Shown here one piece after another: positions 12,690 through 23,458 of a stretch of 64,000 nt of DNA (its first letter is position 1; each line of letters opens with the position of its first letter). The DNA comes from Tenodera sinensis (Eukaryota > Arthropoda > Insecta > Mantodea > Mantidae), in NCBI GenBank assembly GCA_030765045.1, contig CM060964.1:169746219-169810218 (forward strand). The letters run 5' to 3'. Position numbers and translations under genes: made by a program. Below the pieces are notes generated by a model. That model was not told the DNA's origin, searched no databases, and worked only from the letters and a program-made list of their open reading frames with translations.

Positions 12690-15224
12690 TATTTCATTTG
12701 GCAGCTTATTACTCCATATTTGAATTCCTCTATACTATAGAATACATTCTCAATGAAATATTTTTTTAATTTTTAATGGTTTTCATCATTTCTTTGATTT
12801 GGGTTATGTTTATTTCATTTGGTAGCTTATTAAATAATTCCCTTTGTATAATTACTACTGCACGATTGTTTAGTGTTCCCCTTAGTGTTTTTCTGTAGTA
12901 ATCATTGTTTCTGAAGCTATAGGTATGTATATTACAGTTCTTTTGATACCATTCGTGTACAATAGTTTTTGTACTTTCATATATATATGCATGGAACAGT
13001 TAAAATATTTAACTTTTTAAATAGGCTTCTGCACGTTTGTCTATTGTTTATTTTACCTATTATTCTGGTGGCCTTTTTCTTTAGTTTACTTTTTCCATTT
13101 CTCTTTGGGTAATATTCCCCCATAGCGTGATACTAGAGCTTATATGTGAGTATATAAATGTGTAGTAAACCTGTGTCATCGTTTTGTTGTCCATTGTCCT
13201 TCTGATCTGTTTCACAACCTAGATGCCTTCATTAATTTTTTTAGTAATATGTGCTATGTGGGTTTTCCAGTTTAGATTTTTATCGATTATCATTTTGAGA
13301 AGGTTTGTACAATTTGTTTCAGATATGCTTTTGTCTTCTAGGGTTAGTTCATTATCTGATTTGCATTTTGTTACCTCAGAATTAGTCAACACTGTCTTTT
13401 TTTTAGGTTTATTGCCATGTCCATGCTGGAGTAATATTGCTTTATGGTTCCTAAAATTTTCCCTCTTTAGCTGTCTGCCCCCTAATTTTAACCGTTGTGT
13501 CGTCAACATACCCAATTGCTATGCCTCCTTCTTTTTCTATTAAATCAAATATTTCATTTATATATATTAAAAATAGAAAGGGTCCTAATTTTGAGCCTTG
13601 TAGAACTCCTTGCTGTACAGTTTTAAAACCTGATTTTATATTTTCTATCCTCCCATTTGCATTTTGGTGATTTATTTCTACACACTGCGCTCAGTTTTGT
13701 AAGTACCTAGGTCAGTAACCATTTTTGTGCCAGTCCTCTTATTCCATGTATTTCTAATTTATCAATCAGTATTTTTATATTGATACAGTCACGCTTTTGA
13801 TAGATCTACAGGGATGGCAATTACGGATTCACGGGCATTCAAAAGTTTTACTATTATATTATTAGCCTTTTGTACTGCACTTATTGTGGATTGGTGCTTT
13901 TGAAAACCATATTGCCATTCTGATATAATATTTAGTTTATTTACAAAGTTTTCTAGTTATTTTAGATATAAGCCTTCCACCAATTGTTTTGAGGAGGTGG
14001 AGCACAGGGTAATTGGCCTATAGTTTCCTAGTTCTTTCGTATTTCCCTTTTGTTTATAAATTGGTCTGACAACTACATTTTTTAATGAATTTGGAAAAAA
14101 TCCTTGCATTGGTGATGTGTTTGTAATGTGTGTTAGAATTTCAGCAATTTCAGATTTGATATGTTTCAGTAGTTCGTTCAAAACGTCATACAAGCCACTG
14201 AACTTCTTTGATTATTTCATTTATTACATTTTCTTCCATCACTTCTGAAACTGCCAAACTATTTAATTGACCTACTTGTTTTATTAAGTTAATATTTTTG
14301 TTTGTAGATAAGTATAATAGTGTTGCTATATTTAATAGTGCTCATTGAAAATTCCGCAGATTTCCTTGGGATCTTTTATGTCTTCATCGTTGTTTTGAAT
14401 CACTATATTTTCGGTACCTTTGTTTTAGCTTGTTTATGAATTTTATTGCATTCGCAATGTTCCATGTTCTTTTGGTTTTATTGTCAGATTTTTGTATAAG
14501 TTCCCTGTTGTATTTCTTTTTGCATTTTCTATTACCTTTCTAAAAATATCATTATAATGTTTCATATATTCTATAGATCATTGATTTTTTTTTTTTAAAT
14601 TAACGTCCTCCAACATTGTGTCATATCGGACGAATCTATAGATCGGTCATTCATATGTGGATGTTTTATTGAATTCAGGAATTTCATTTGCTTCAATGAA
14701 ATCTTTATTCCCTTTGTCATCCGTTTTGTACCTATTGCTCTGTTGCTTTTCTTTACCTTAAATTTTTTTTACAGGGATTGTATTGTTCATTCTGTTTTGT
14801 AAAATTTTGACAAAGCTATCATACTTTTCATTTACAGTTTCCCCTTCATAAACAATTTTTCTGTTCTCAAAAAATATTTTGTTATCTCCAGATGGTGCTT
14901 TGTACACCCAATAAGTATTACACTTTTTGTTTTTAGGTTAATTTCTAGTGCTGCCAGTTCAAATGCCACCTCTGCTATGAAATTGCTACAGTCTATTTCT
15001 CTAAAATTTAGTTCATTTTCTTCATATCTGGCTACTCCCCCATTCACATGTTCTTGTCTGCAATAGTATGTTCCTAGAGTATAACCCTGATAGTTATTAG
15101 CTACTATTTCCTCATTTTTCAAATGATGTTCTGTAAATATCATTATGTTTGGTTTTAGATCTTCTATAGGTAATTCTATTAAGATTCTTGTATTGCTTAT
15201 AGTTTGAACATTCTGATGAAACAT
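12690..15224 (-). pseudogene. CR1-like ORF2: endonuclease and reverse transcriptase
   Basis: The frame starting MFHQNVQTISNTR (15224) continues IMIFTEHHLK and GGVARYEEN, the N-terminus of an apurinic-type endonuclease. The catalytic C-terminal half (14650-14850) is eroded. The reverse-transcriptase fingers follow at 14193-13957 (FPNSLKNVVVRPIYKQKGN, then NYRPITLCST), then a palm with QYGFQKHQST near 13915. The strand-transfer end has FLGMIIDKNLNWKTHI-like sequence near 13260-13310 and SSSITLWGN near 13110. The YADD block is not readable. Such proteins nick target DNA and copy element RNA there. At least six frame or stop lesions exclude activity. Confidence 0.75.
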
Positions 15225-15368
15225 ACTTTATTCCCTCACAACTTTTATTGTTTTAAATGGTGTTTTTTCTGCATCAATGTTGTATTTTCCCACCTAATCT
15301 GCCAGTTTTTTGTTTCATGTTACGTTTTTTTGTTTGCTCTTCTATTTTCCCACCCTCTGACTCTAGTT

Positions 15369-16402
15369 TTAGTTTTTCTGTTCCATGCATATGTTTATTA
15401 CTTTATTAATCATCTGCCTCAAGAGTACCGAGCCCTTTCTATTTAAATGCAGGCTGTCCCTGCCCAAGCAACTTACTTCTAGGAACTTGTTTATATTTAC
15501 ATAAATTGCATGCAAGGTATTACATGCCCATTCTATTTCTTCATTTAGGTCTTTTATATAAATTTCATTTACAGCTCTTCTTCTCATTACACTGTTCACA
15601 ATAATTTTTGGATGAGGGTAGTGCTCCTTTGCACTTCTGATTACACCATGTAGCACAACTGTTTTCACCTCACTTTTGTTCCTCCCCCTGCCAAGAAAAT
15701 CAGGAAGGTATTCTGCTCTTATTCCCCTTAACACATTCACTTTCACATCAGCCCTTTTTACTGCTATGTTTTTATAATTGAATCACCTAACACCAGCACA
15801 CTTATTGTATCTTCATTCTTCACCTGCTTACTTCCTTGTGTCGCTGCTACTTGCTGGTCCTATGGAGTGTTTAACTTGGGCTTTGTCCATTTGTATATTG
15901 ATTTATTCCTGGACCTTCTTTCCTGAGCCCTGTGCTCTGTTGTTTCAGCATTTTGCTCTTCTTTATTTTCATCCAACACCTCAAACCAGTTTGCTGTAGT
16001 GGTTTCGGCATCATTACTTATGCGACGTGTTGTCTGTCTTCTTGTAATTGTGGTATACGACTCTTTCTTCTATCTGTGGTAGCATTTTTCTTTTCAGGCC
16101 CTCGTTTTCATCTTTCAGCAATCTAATCTCTTCTTGGACCTTTCTTAAATCTATATTAAGGATATCTATGATCACTTGCAATGAGATTAATACCTCTGCT
16201 TTGCGCAACCTGCTTCCCTTGGTACCTTGGGTCCTCCTTTTTCCTGTTTCTGTACATTGACCTGTATTATCTTCATTTCTGCACTTTTGTTCATTATTTA
16301 GCTTTTGATTATGACTTTATTTAATACTTAAAACTTCATTTTGTTCTTTTTCACGCAAATGTTTTGTTTTACTATGGGTCATAACATTACATGCTGCCAT
16401 GT
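15369..16402 (-). pseudogene. CR1-like ORF1: coiled coil plus SGNH/GDSL esterase
   Basis: A methionine start at 16402 (MAACNVMTHSKTK) leads to a leucine/charged coiled coil at 16208-16090 (VQEEIRLLKDENEGLKRKM). The SGNH hydrolase block I, VLVLGDSIIK, has its Gly-Asp-Ser codons at 15779-15787. A single frame change follows, and the frame continues as ADVKVNVLRGIRAEYL. The last block GRDSLHLNRKGSVLL (15430-15470) keeps the Asp-x-x-His pair of the catalytic triad (codons 15447-15458). So the nucleophile Ser and the Asp/His pair are all visible despite decay. Established knowledge: CR1-like ORF1 proteins may carry such an esterase, of uncertain role in retrotransposition. It is broken by several stops between coiled coil and esterase. 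Confidence 0.7.
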
Positions 16403-16429
16403 TGCTTAGCTACCAAATAATGAATAATG

Positions 16430-17325
16430 TGTCTACATAGAACATCAACATAGTATCAAATGGATAATGAAATTATTGTAATTTCTACTTAAATTGGAAC
16501 ACAGGATATTAAATAGCTACTAACAAGGTACCATTGTCTTATTTATTCAGTTCTTGCTTATGACTGAATCATCTCACCCATAAAAAATTAAGCTGTTATA
16601 TAAATATTTAATTCCTGTTACTGTCTGTTTCTTTTCCTTATTGTCTGTCAAGGATTTTACACTAGCAAGTTAACTCTGTATTCTTCCGTAGAGTAGCTCA
16701 TTGTGTCTCCAATGTCCTGCCATGTTTAAGATAAAATTATTAGCATGTTTAGGGATTGCAGAACATGGTGTTTATCATGCATATTTCTCTAGATACAATA
16801 TCTCTTCTGTTCGCTGTACTCTGCTGACATGCTGTGGGCAACCGACAAATGTTGCCTCAGTGTTTTTCCAGCTGAGCAGCACATTAATTTCCTTTGTTTT
16901 CACAGAAAAATCTACTTTTAATGTATCCAGAAGAGTGTTATAAAAGTGTTTTGTGAGTTGCTTGCAATGCACTCAAAACCAAATACCAGCTTAGAGAACC
17001 TTATGTGTGAGTGGTTCAAAACAGGCTATGCTTTCCAAACTGAAGAATTTGAGCTCAAATCTCAGTAAAGCGAGGTTCGTGGATTCCGCTTATCTTCAAA
17101 AGATAACTCAGCTATGGGATTCCTGGGCTCATTTGAGCTCCACTCCACCTACTCATTCAGCACCTATGCAGTTCTATAGTGGTTAAAAGTGACATTTAAT
17201 GTTTTAAAGATAGAGGGCAGGGAGAACTCTCAGTTCTGGGGACACAGCTTATTTGAGACTCACTCAATCATAACTTTGTTTGTGTAGACTTAGGATGCCT
17301 TTACAAAGAAAAGTGGCCTCTATTC
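16430..17325. other. No recognisable gene
   Basis: AT-rich; the frames at 16701-16972 on both strands are overlapping shadows without family resemblance. Confidence 0.5.
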
Positions 17326-17331
17326 TTAGTA

Positions 17332-19561
17332 CAGTAAAACCTGTCTTCAGCAGAATCGAACAGGACTCTCAAATATTTCTGTTAAAGACAGATTTCCGTT
17401 TCATGAAGGTAGACCTAGGCTATTAACAAAATTAAACCATGAACATACATAAATGGAGAGAATGAGACAAAGAAATGTACATACCTTATTCAATTGTATG
17501 TATTTCTGCTGTGTATACATATATGTAATACACACCAAAACATATAATGAATGAGAAATAGCTGTTTACACAATTCATTCATTTTTTCCAGTAGTATCAC
17601 ACCAAACATATCCAAGTCATTTCACCATAAGGTGAATTGCTGCAGTTCCCTTAAACTTTTGGCAGCATCCTGATAAGTCTATAGTCTACATTCTTCTTCT
17701 TACTCAGGACATACTGTTTTCATCTTTCCAAGTTTGCATATTTTCAATTAAGGCATCTGTATCAACTGTGTCTGTTTCAGTTTGCACAACACTTTATGTT
17801 GACATATTCCATGGCATTAAAATTGAAAGCATCTTCATTGGTGTAGTTTTGTGATTCTTGTGTCTCATCCTCATTTTCTTCACCCATTGGAAACCCTGCT
17901 TTTCCAAAACCCTTGGTCACTGTCTCTGGTAGCAATTTCTTTACAACTTGGCTTATCCCAATTACCAAATTTAGAACCAATATGCTTTTGGCTAGCTCAG
18001 AGGTAAATGATGTGGAATCCATATTAGCGAGCATAGACTTTATTAATAGTTTACGGAAATGTACTTTAACATTCCAAATGATATCTTGGTTCAGTGGTTG
18101 AGTAACACTTGTGGCGTTTGGAGGGAACCAAGCAAGTCAGACATTAGAAAATTTGATGTGTAAATGATATGTTGCATTATCCATAAAAAGCAGAACATGC
18201 CGATTTTGTCTCCTCATTCTTCCATTAAATGCTGTTAACCATTCTTCCATGATCTGTGGTGACATCCACGCCTTTTTATTGGATCTCCAATCAACAGGCA
18301 GGTTCTGAAGATCAATGTTTTTTAAGCATCTCGGCTTCGGCTTAGCAGCCTTACCAATCACTAAAGGTTTTTCTTCCCATTTCAACTGACATAAAACCAC
18401 ATAGGAAAGCAGTCAATCTTTCTTTGGACAATTTTCCTCCTGAACATTTCCCACCTTTTAAATGCAGTGATTCATTTGGTAACACGTGGAGAATAGTTTC
18501 GTCTCATCACCATTTAGTATGTTTCCAGGTTCATATTCTTCAATTATTGAAGCTAGATTAGCAGTCCAATCAGTGATGGTTTCAGTGTTAATGTCACTTG
18601 ATTCACCACAAAGTTCATTAAAAGTTACCTGATGTCTTTTGGGGAAATTGTCCAACCATCCATTAGATACTTTAAATTCAATCTTGCCCACTATTTCAGC
18701 CACCTTTTTAGCATATTCCTGTAACATAGGTCCTGATATGCAGTGATTTTTTTACTGTAGCATTAATGAACCACTCACACACTATTTCATTAATGTTCTG
18801 GTTTTCGGTTTTCTTAAGCTTTCTCTTTATTTTTCCATTAGCATATTTTGCTAGTGCTTTAGAATTTCTGCTTGCTTCTTTAGAATCTCGCAAACTTGAG
18901 TTTTGTTTATGTCGAACACCTTCATGATCTGCTTTACACTCAATTTATCACGTTCACTAGCATAAATCATTTTCATTCTAGTGTTTTCTAGTACAGTTCT
19001 TGTTTTCGAAGCCATGGTGATTGCAGTTGAACTAAACCATCACATTTGTCTAAGTTTAGAGGTGTACAGCTAAGAGCTGTGTATTCTAAGCTGTCAGACA
19101 AGACATTAGAGCGGGGATTGGAAAGGAAAGGGAACAATAAAAGACAATCAGCTGTGTTTATTGTTAACTATGCAGTGAAGGATTACTGTGACAGGTTTCT
19201 CAGTATTCGGACCATCATCAGCGCACCTCCTCCCAGATTGGTCAGGTAGCAGCAATATAGACTGTGCAGTATAGTTATGTTTCAGCTTAAACATCACGTA
19301 CTAAGAGCAAACAATACAGACTTTGACTGGGTGCCTAAAAATGTTCTAACTCTGCAATCCGGAACTGGAAATTTTCCGTTAAAAAGGGTACTTTGATTTC
19401 CATTAAAGGGGTACTTTGATTTCTGTTCTCCGCATAACAGTTTCCATTTAGTGAAGGGAAGTTAGCATGTCTTTCACCCCTAAATACATGGGACTATGAA
19501 ATATTTCTATTTAAGACAGATTTCTACTTAACAAGGGGTCCAATGAAGGCTGGTTTTATTG
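17332..19561 (-). mobile_element. Tigger/pogo-like transposon, full-length
   Basis: The left end CAGTAAAACCTGTCTTCA and the right end, read as reverse complement CAATAAAACCAGCCTTCA, form an imperfect terminal inverted repeat flanked by TA on both sides (17330-17331 and 19562-19563), the target duplication of the Tc1/mariner/pogo superfamily. Second-tier repeats (TTTCTGTTAAAGACAG and TTTCTATTTAAGACAG) lie just inside both ends. The 2.23-kb length is normal for Tigger. Confidence 0.9.
17777..19015 (-). pseudogene. Tigger-like transposase, frameshifted
   Basis: The start ATG at 19013-19015 gives MASKTRTVLENTRMK with a psq-type helix-turn-helix (SVKQIMKVFDINKTQVCEIL). After a frame shift near 18890 the CENP-B-like second DNA-binding domain follows (KLKKTENQNINEIVCEWF, then SNGWLDNFPKRHQVTFN). 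The DDE domain shows the first acid in LNGDETKLF (near 18505), KPLVIGKAAKP near 18350, and the second acid in LLFMDNATYH (near 18180). The third position, normally Asp in QPMDQG, reads QPLNQD here (near 18100), so the last catalytic acid appears lost. The C-terminus runs to 17777. Tigger transposases cut and paste at TA in the nucleus. Confidence 0.85.
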
Positions 19562-19563
19562 TA

Positions 19564-20121
19564 TTAAGATTGTGCCGAAGACCAGGTGATGTAGAATATA
19601 TTGTATACTGGTGACCATAGATGGCAAAACACTGAAGATTGATATATTTACTCTAGAATATAATTTGAGTGTTGACATTTTTACTTTTGTAGTCTTTTCA
19701 TCCTTGGTCCCAGATTATATACACGTATTATTTTCATTTCTAAAATATAATATTACTATAAATAATTTTTCTGTCAACTTTACAAGAATTATGATAATTA
19801 CTCAAATATGACTTAAGATTTACAAGAGAACATTGTGAAATTTGAGATTGACATTTGTGTCAAGAGCAAATACCCTCTCTGAGGAGGCACTGCACTCCAT
19901 GGCAATGGAGTTTTGATCTGAAACTGCTTGGACTGTTACTACCTTCACGGAACCAGGCTTCATAACCCTGTCACTTCACCAATTCCCTTCTCAGTGTGAT
20001 AGCTCAATATTGGTTACAAGGCCAAATTCTCCTTGTAAGGAAAGTGTAAAATGTTATATTTTGCATTATAATATTATTACTTCACTCCTCAATCTCTAAT
20101 TTTCCCAATCCTCAAGTATAC
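19564..20121. other. No recognisable gene
   Basis: AT-rich spacer between two DNA transposons. An open frame at 19611-19811 has no family resemblance. Confidence 0.5.
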
Positions 20122-20232
20122 TACAAGGGTGGGTCAATAAGTAATGCCTCCTATTTGTTTTTTCTTTTAATTGCCAAGAAAATTGGATCCAATTTACATA
20201 GCTTGAAAACTACAACATTGACGATTAATTTG

Positions 20233-21287
20233 TCACTTTTCAATATAATCTCCGTCCTTTTCCACAGTTTTGGTCCACCTTTTAACTAGGGCATGTATTC
20301 CAGTGTGGTAAAACACAGGATCTTGCTTCCTAAGCCATTGACGCATGGACGTTTTCACAGCCTCCTCATCTTCAAAATGAATCCCACGATGAGCTTCCTT
20401 TAGTGGCCCGAACAGATGGAAGTCTGATGGTGCCAGGCCAGGGCTGTATGGGGGGTGAGGTAAGACTTGCCATCCCAATTTCTCAATTTCTGCAGTGGTG
20501 TAATGGCTGGTGTGTGGTTTTGCATTTTCATGCAAAAGAACCACATCTGCCATAGTTTTTGTTGGGCGAACTCGTCAAAGACGTGGTTTCAGCTTTTTGA
20601 GAGTTCTGACGTATTGGACAGAATTTATTGTGCATCCCTGCTCCAAAAAATCAATCATAAGCACACCCTCTGCATCCCAAAACACTGTCGCCATAACTTT
20701 CCCTGCCGACCGCTGAGTTTTGAAATTTTTTTCTTCGGTGACGTGTGATTCCATTCCATTGACTGCCGCTTTGATTCAGGTTCAAAAAAATGAACCCACA
20801 TTTCGTCTCCAGTAAAAATTTTTTACTCCTCTCCCTCCAAATTGAAGCGCGGCAAGTGTTCGGAGGCTATTCTTTTCCTTGTTTCTTTGTTTTGGGCGGT
20901 TAACATTCTTGGTACCCAACGTGAACAAACTTTTGAGTAACCCAGTTGTTGAATAATCGTCATCACACTGCCTTTACTGAGGGAGGTAATGTGACACAAT
21001 TCACCTGTTGTTATCCGGCGATCACCACGAATGATCTCATCGACTCGCTGAATGTTGCATGGAGTTACTGCAGTCACCAGCCTGCTGCTTCGCGTTTCAT
21101 CTGCCAGTGGTGTTTGCCCTTCAGCTTTGTTACAGGGATGAACCCATCGTCTAACAGTGCTGACATCTACCGTTGCATCACCATACACATTTTTTAGCCT
21201 TTTGTGAATGCGAATTGGCGTTTCACCTTCCGCAGTAAAAAATTCAATCACAGAACGCTGTCTAATATGAATGTCGATGTCAGCCAT
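20233..21287 (-). pseudogene. Mariner transposase, near full-length, broken
   Basis: The start at 21287 gives MADIDIHIRQRSVIEFFTAEGETP, a mariner N-terminal helix-turn-helix domain with VSTVRRWV and a second helix-turn-helix at ITTGELCHITSLSKGSV. WVPRMLTAQNKETR is the linker motif. An in-frame stop near 20823 precedes FTGDEMWVHFFEPESK (first acid). A frame shift near 20700 follows, then VVLLHENAKPHTS: the usual HDNA motif of the second acid reads HENA. The last region PHPPYSPGLAPSDFHLFGPLK keeps the Asp of the D34D-type triad. The C-terminus ends DGDYIEK. Two frame lesions and the Asp-to-Glu change make it inactive. Confidence 0.9.
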
Positions 21288-21672
21288 TTTGCAAGAGGAT
21301 GCAGTGCTGCCACCTGTTGACTTAAGAAGTTACTACTGCAGGGGATTGGAGAAGAAGGTTTGAGGAATTGCGTCAAAATTAAAATGTTTGACTTAACTAA
21401 CTTATTTAAGGAAAAAAAAAAAATAGGAGGCATTACTTATTGGGTGGTATAAATAAAAGCAAGCAATAGCTTTTTCTCACTAATTCGGAGCAAGAGGTTG
21501 GTTTCATATAAATAAAAACCTTCTCCTCCATCTCCTTGCAAGCTAAAGCTTCCCGACCTTGATCGTGGAGCTATTGCTCACGAAATGGTATAAATAAAAA
21601 TCTGCCTTCCTCACTCCTACGGAGCTTTTGCTGGCTATTTTCTGAGGTAGCTATGTAGGTACCTCAGCTTGC

Positions 21673-21969
21673 TCAATCAGTTAGTACCATGGCCAGGATT
21701 TCCTGGTTCCACTGTTTTAAAACAACTGGCTTATTGCCAATTAGTTTCAAATCACTTTTGGACTTAATTCTTGTTTTTAAGTTGCTTTTTTTTAGTATTT
21801 GCATCTCGCTGATGGATGTTTTAAACTCTTCCTCCAATTGTTGCTTTACTGTAGCAACTGCTAAACTTTTGCGCTTACTTTCTGACAACTGTGCTTTTAA
21901 TAGAATATCTTGATTTTCCTTTAATAGATAAGCAAAGCGCCTTATATATACACTGCTTTCTTCAACCAT
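21673..21969 (-). CDS. 98-residue frame, possible Myb/SANT-like DNA-binding protein
   Basis: This is the longest plausible own-coding frame in the 3-kb insert. The start ATG sits in a CACCATGG context preceded by a pyrimidine/TTTCAG stretch that could be a splice acceptor. The product is charged and helical: FAYLLKENQDILLKAQLSES, KRKSLAVATVKQQLEEEF and LKTRIKSKSDLKLIGNKP. The repeated pattern of helices with a basic KTRIKSKSD segment resembles small Myb/SANT-like or trihelix proteins encoded by some DNA transposons, including the second protein of PIF/Harbinger elements. No catalytic motif is present. Function is inference; it could equally be a chance or decayed frame. Confidence 0.35.
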   Translation of the reverse strand: MVEESSVYIRRFAYLLKENQDILLKAQLSESKRKSLAVATVKQQLEEEFKTSISEMQILKKSNLKTRIKSKSDLKLIGNKPVVLKQWNQEILAMVLTD

Positions 21970-22082
21970 GGTGACTGAAATACGTGTTGTAAAATATAAA
22001 AGCTACTCTTGGAGATATTTGCTGCTATATCAGCTCCGATGATACAAGGACATTTTTCTGAGGTGTTATGATCAAGCCTGGT

Positions 22083-22300
22083 TAGAATGCGAGTGATGTC
22101 ATAGTGATCCACTTTCATTACCGGAAACCTGATAATGGAATCAAAACATATACGAACGTGCTTATACAAACATGCAGCACGTACGAAGAGCATAATGCTC
22201 GTACAAATCAAGGTCGAATTATATCTATAAAATAAGCCCATATGAAACTCACAGAGTAGGTATAGCTTTAATTCAGATAACACTTTTAAAATCTTAGAAT
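22083..22300 (+). repeat. Diverged direct repeat, first copy (second at 23743-23960)
   Basis: Shared words in the same order include ATAGTG.TCC, TCATTACC, GATAATG.AATCAAA and GGTATAGCTTTAATT, then AATCTT.GAATT. The second copy lies about 1.66 kb downstream inside the same insert. No coding content is recognised. Confidence 0.55.
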
Positions 22301-22579
22301 TGCCTATTTTGATGTTCCATAAATTTTAATTGCCCAGTTCTAGAGCAGCTCAACACAACACCAGCAAAAGTAATATTTCATTATATCACTTGTAATAGAC
22401 GCAGGTCGTCAAATTATGGGAATCTGGGTTTAAATTTATAAAAGGATAATCGCCATGTGTTGGAAGTTCGGATAAATCCCAATTAGTTTCATTTATCCCT
22501 GCCCCCCCCCCCCCAAAAAAAAGAAATTGACGTAAACTGTGTGCTTTAATTAGATACATATTTTTTGTGTAGTAAGACT

Positions 22580-23160
22580 TTGTCTATCTCCTACAGTTTA
22601 TCAGTTACAAATGTGATTCAGAATGAAAAGGACTTCACAGGCTATTCCCCTGAAATTAAAGGTATACCTACATTTCAAAAACACCTAGTCTTCCAATGGA
22701 TACCAGCTCACTGTGGACTGAGTGGTAATGAGAAAGCTGATTTTCTTGCAAAAAAGGGTACCAGCGGTGTACAAAAATCTATAGTTAATCTACCATTTTA
22801 TCCAGCTAAAAGATTAGTCAACTCTGAATTCAAAAAAATTATTGCAAAATATTACTATGAAAAATCAAAGAATAAAAGATGGGAACTACCAAACATTAAC
22901 AGTAATTCCTGAGTATCCTCGAAAAACAGCAGTTGCAACCTTCAGGTTGATTACAGGACATGATTGTCTGGCAAAACATTTAAACAGAATTGGGATATAT
23001 TCTTCACCACTCTGTCCTCTATGTGATCTGCAAGAGGAAATGGATCGAGACCACCTTCAAATATGCCCGGCCACTTCTAGTGCCCCATCCATCGGTGAAA
23101 AATATTGGAGAGCAAGAGGATTAATGACTTCATTGTCAGAAATCCAGCATTAGCTAACAG
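22580..23160 (+). pseudogene. LINE fragment: RNase H end of ORF2
   Basis: Plus-strand frames read HLVFQWIPAHCGLSGNEKADFLAKKGT (22675-22755), which holds the C-terminal His/Asp signature of LINE-encoded RNase H. After a frame change come FRLITGHDCLAKHLNRIGIY and the cysteine cluster CPLCDLQEEMDRDHL (about 22945-23060), the usual tail of I/jockey-group ORF2 proteins. It ends EKYWRARGLM, then a TAGCTAACAGCAACAACAA tail. The reverse transcriptase is absent: a 5'-truncated insertion within the 3-kb transposon. The last 70 bases recur almost identically on the minus strand at 52862-52935. Confidence 0.8.
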
Positions 23161-23416
23161 CAACAACAAACAACATTTCAATTGTCATGTAAATATCTTA
23201 GCATATGCCATTTTAATCAAAATATGAGCACAGTGGCCATTTTTGAGAAAATTAAAAATTAGGAATGTTTATCCATGTAAAAGTTAGTTTTGGATCAAGG
23301 GTTTCCATAAAGGAAACCCTTGGAGGTTACTGAGCTTCAATACGAAATTTGGTTTTTAAAAGTGACTGCTTGGATTTTGATGTTCACACTTACACACATA
23401 CAGGCACGCACACCTA

Positions 23417-23458
23417 GGGCTCTCTCTCTCTCTCTCTCTCTCCCCCTCTCTCTCTCTT
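23417..23458. repeat. CT dinucleotide microsatellite
   Basis: TC/CT run with one CCCC interruption. Confidence 0.95.

Larger units (their letters stand above)
12690..16402 (-). mobile_element. CR1-like LINE with esterase-type ORF1
   Basis: Minus-strand order is coiled-coil ORF1 with SGNH esterase (16402-15369), endonuclease start (15224-14832) and reverse transcriptase (14193-12700). That order and the esterase match CR1-like LINEs, for which esterase-bearing ORF1 proteins are established. At the 3' end a TTTATTTCATTTGG motif is duplicated (12697 and 12810), suggesting 3'-terminal tandem repeats. Many stops and frameshifts indicate an old copy. No target-site duplication was found. Confidence 0.75.
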
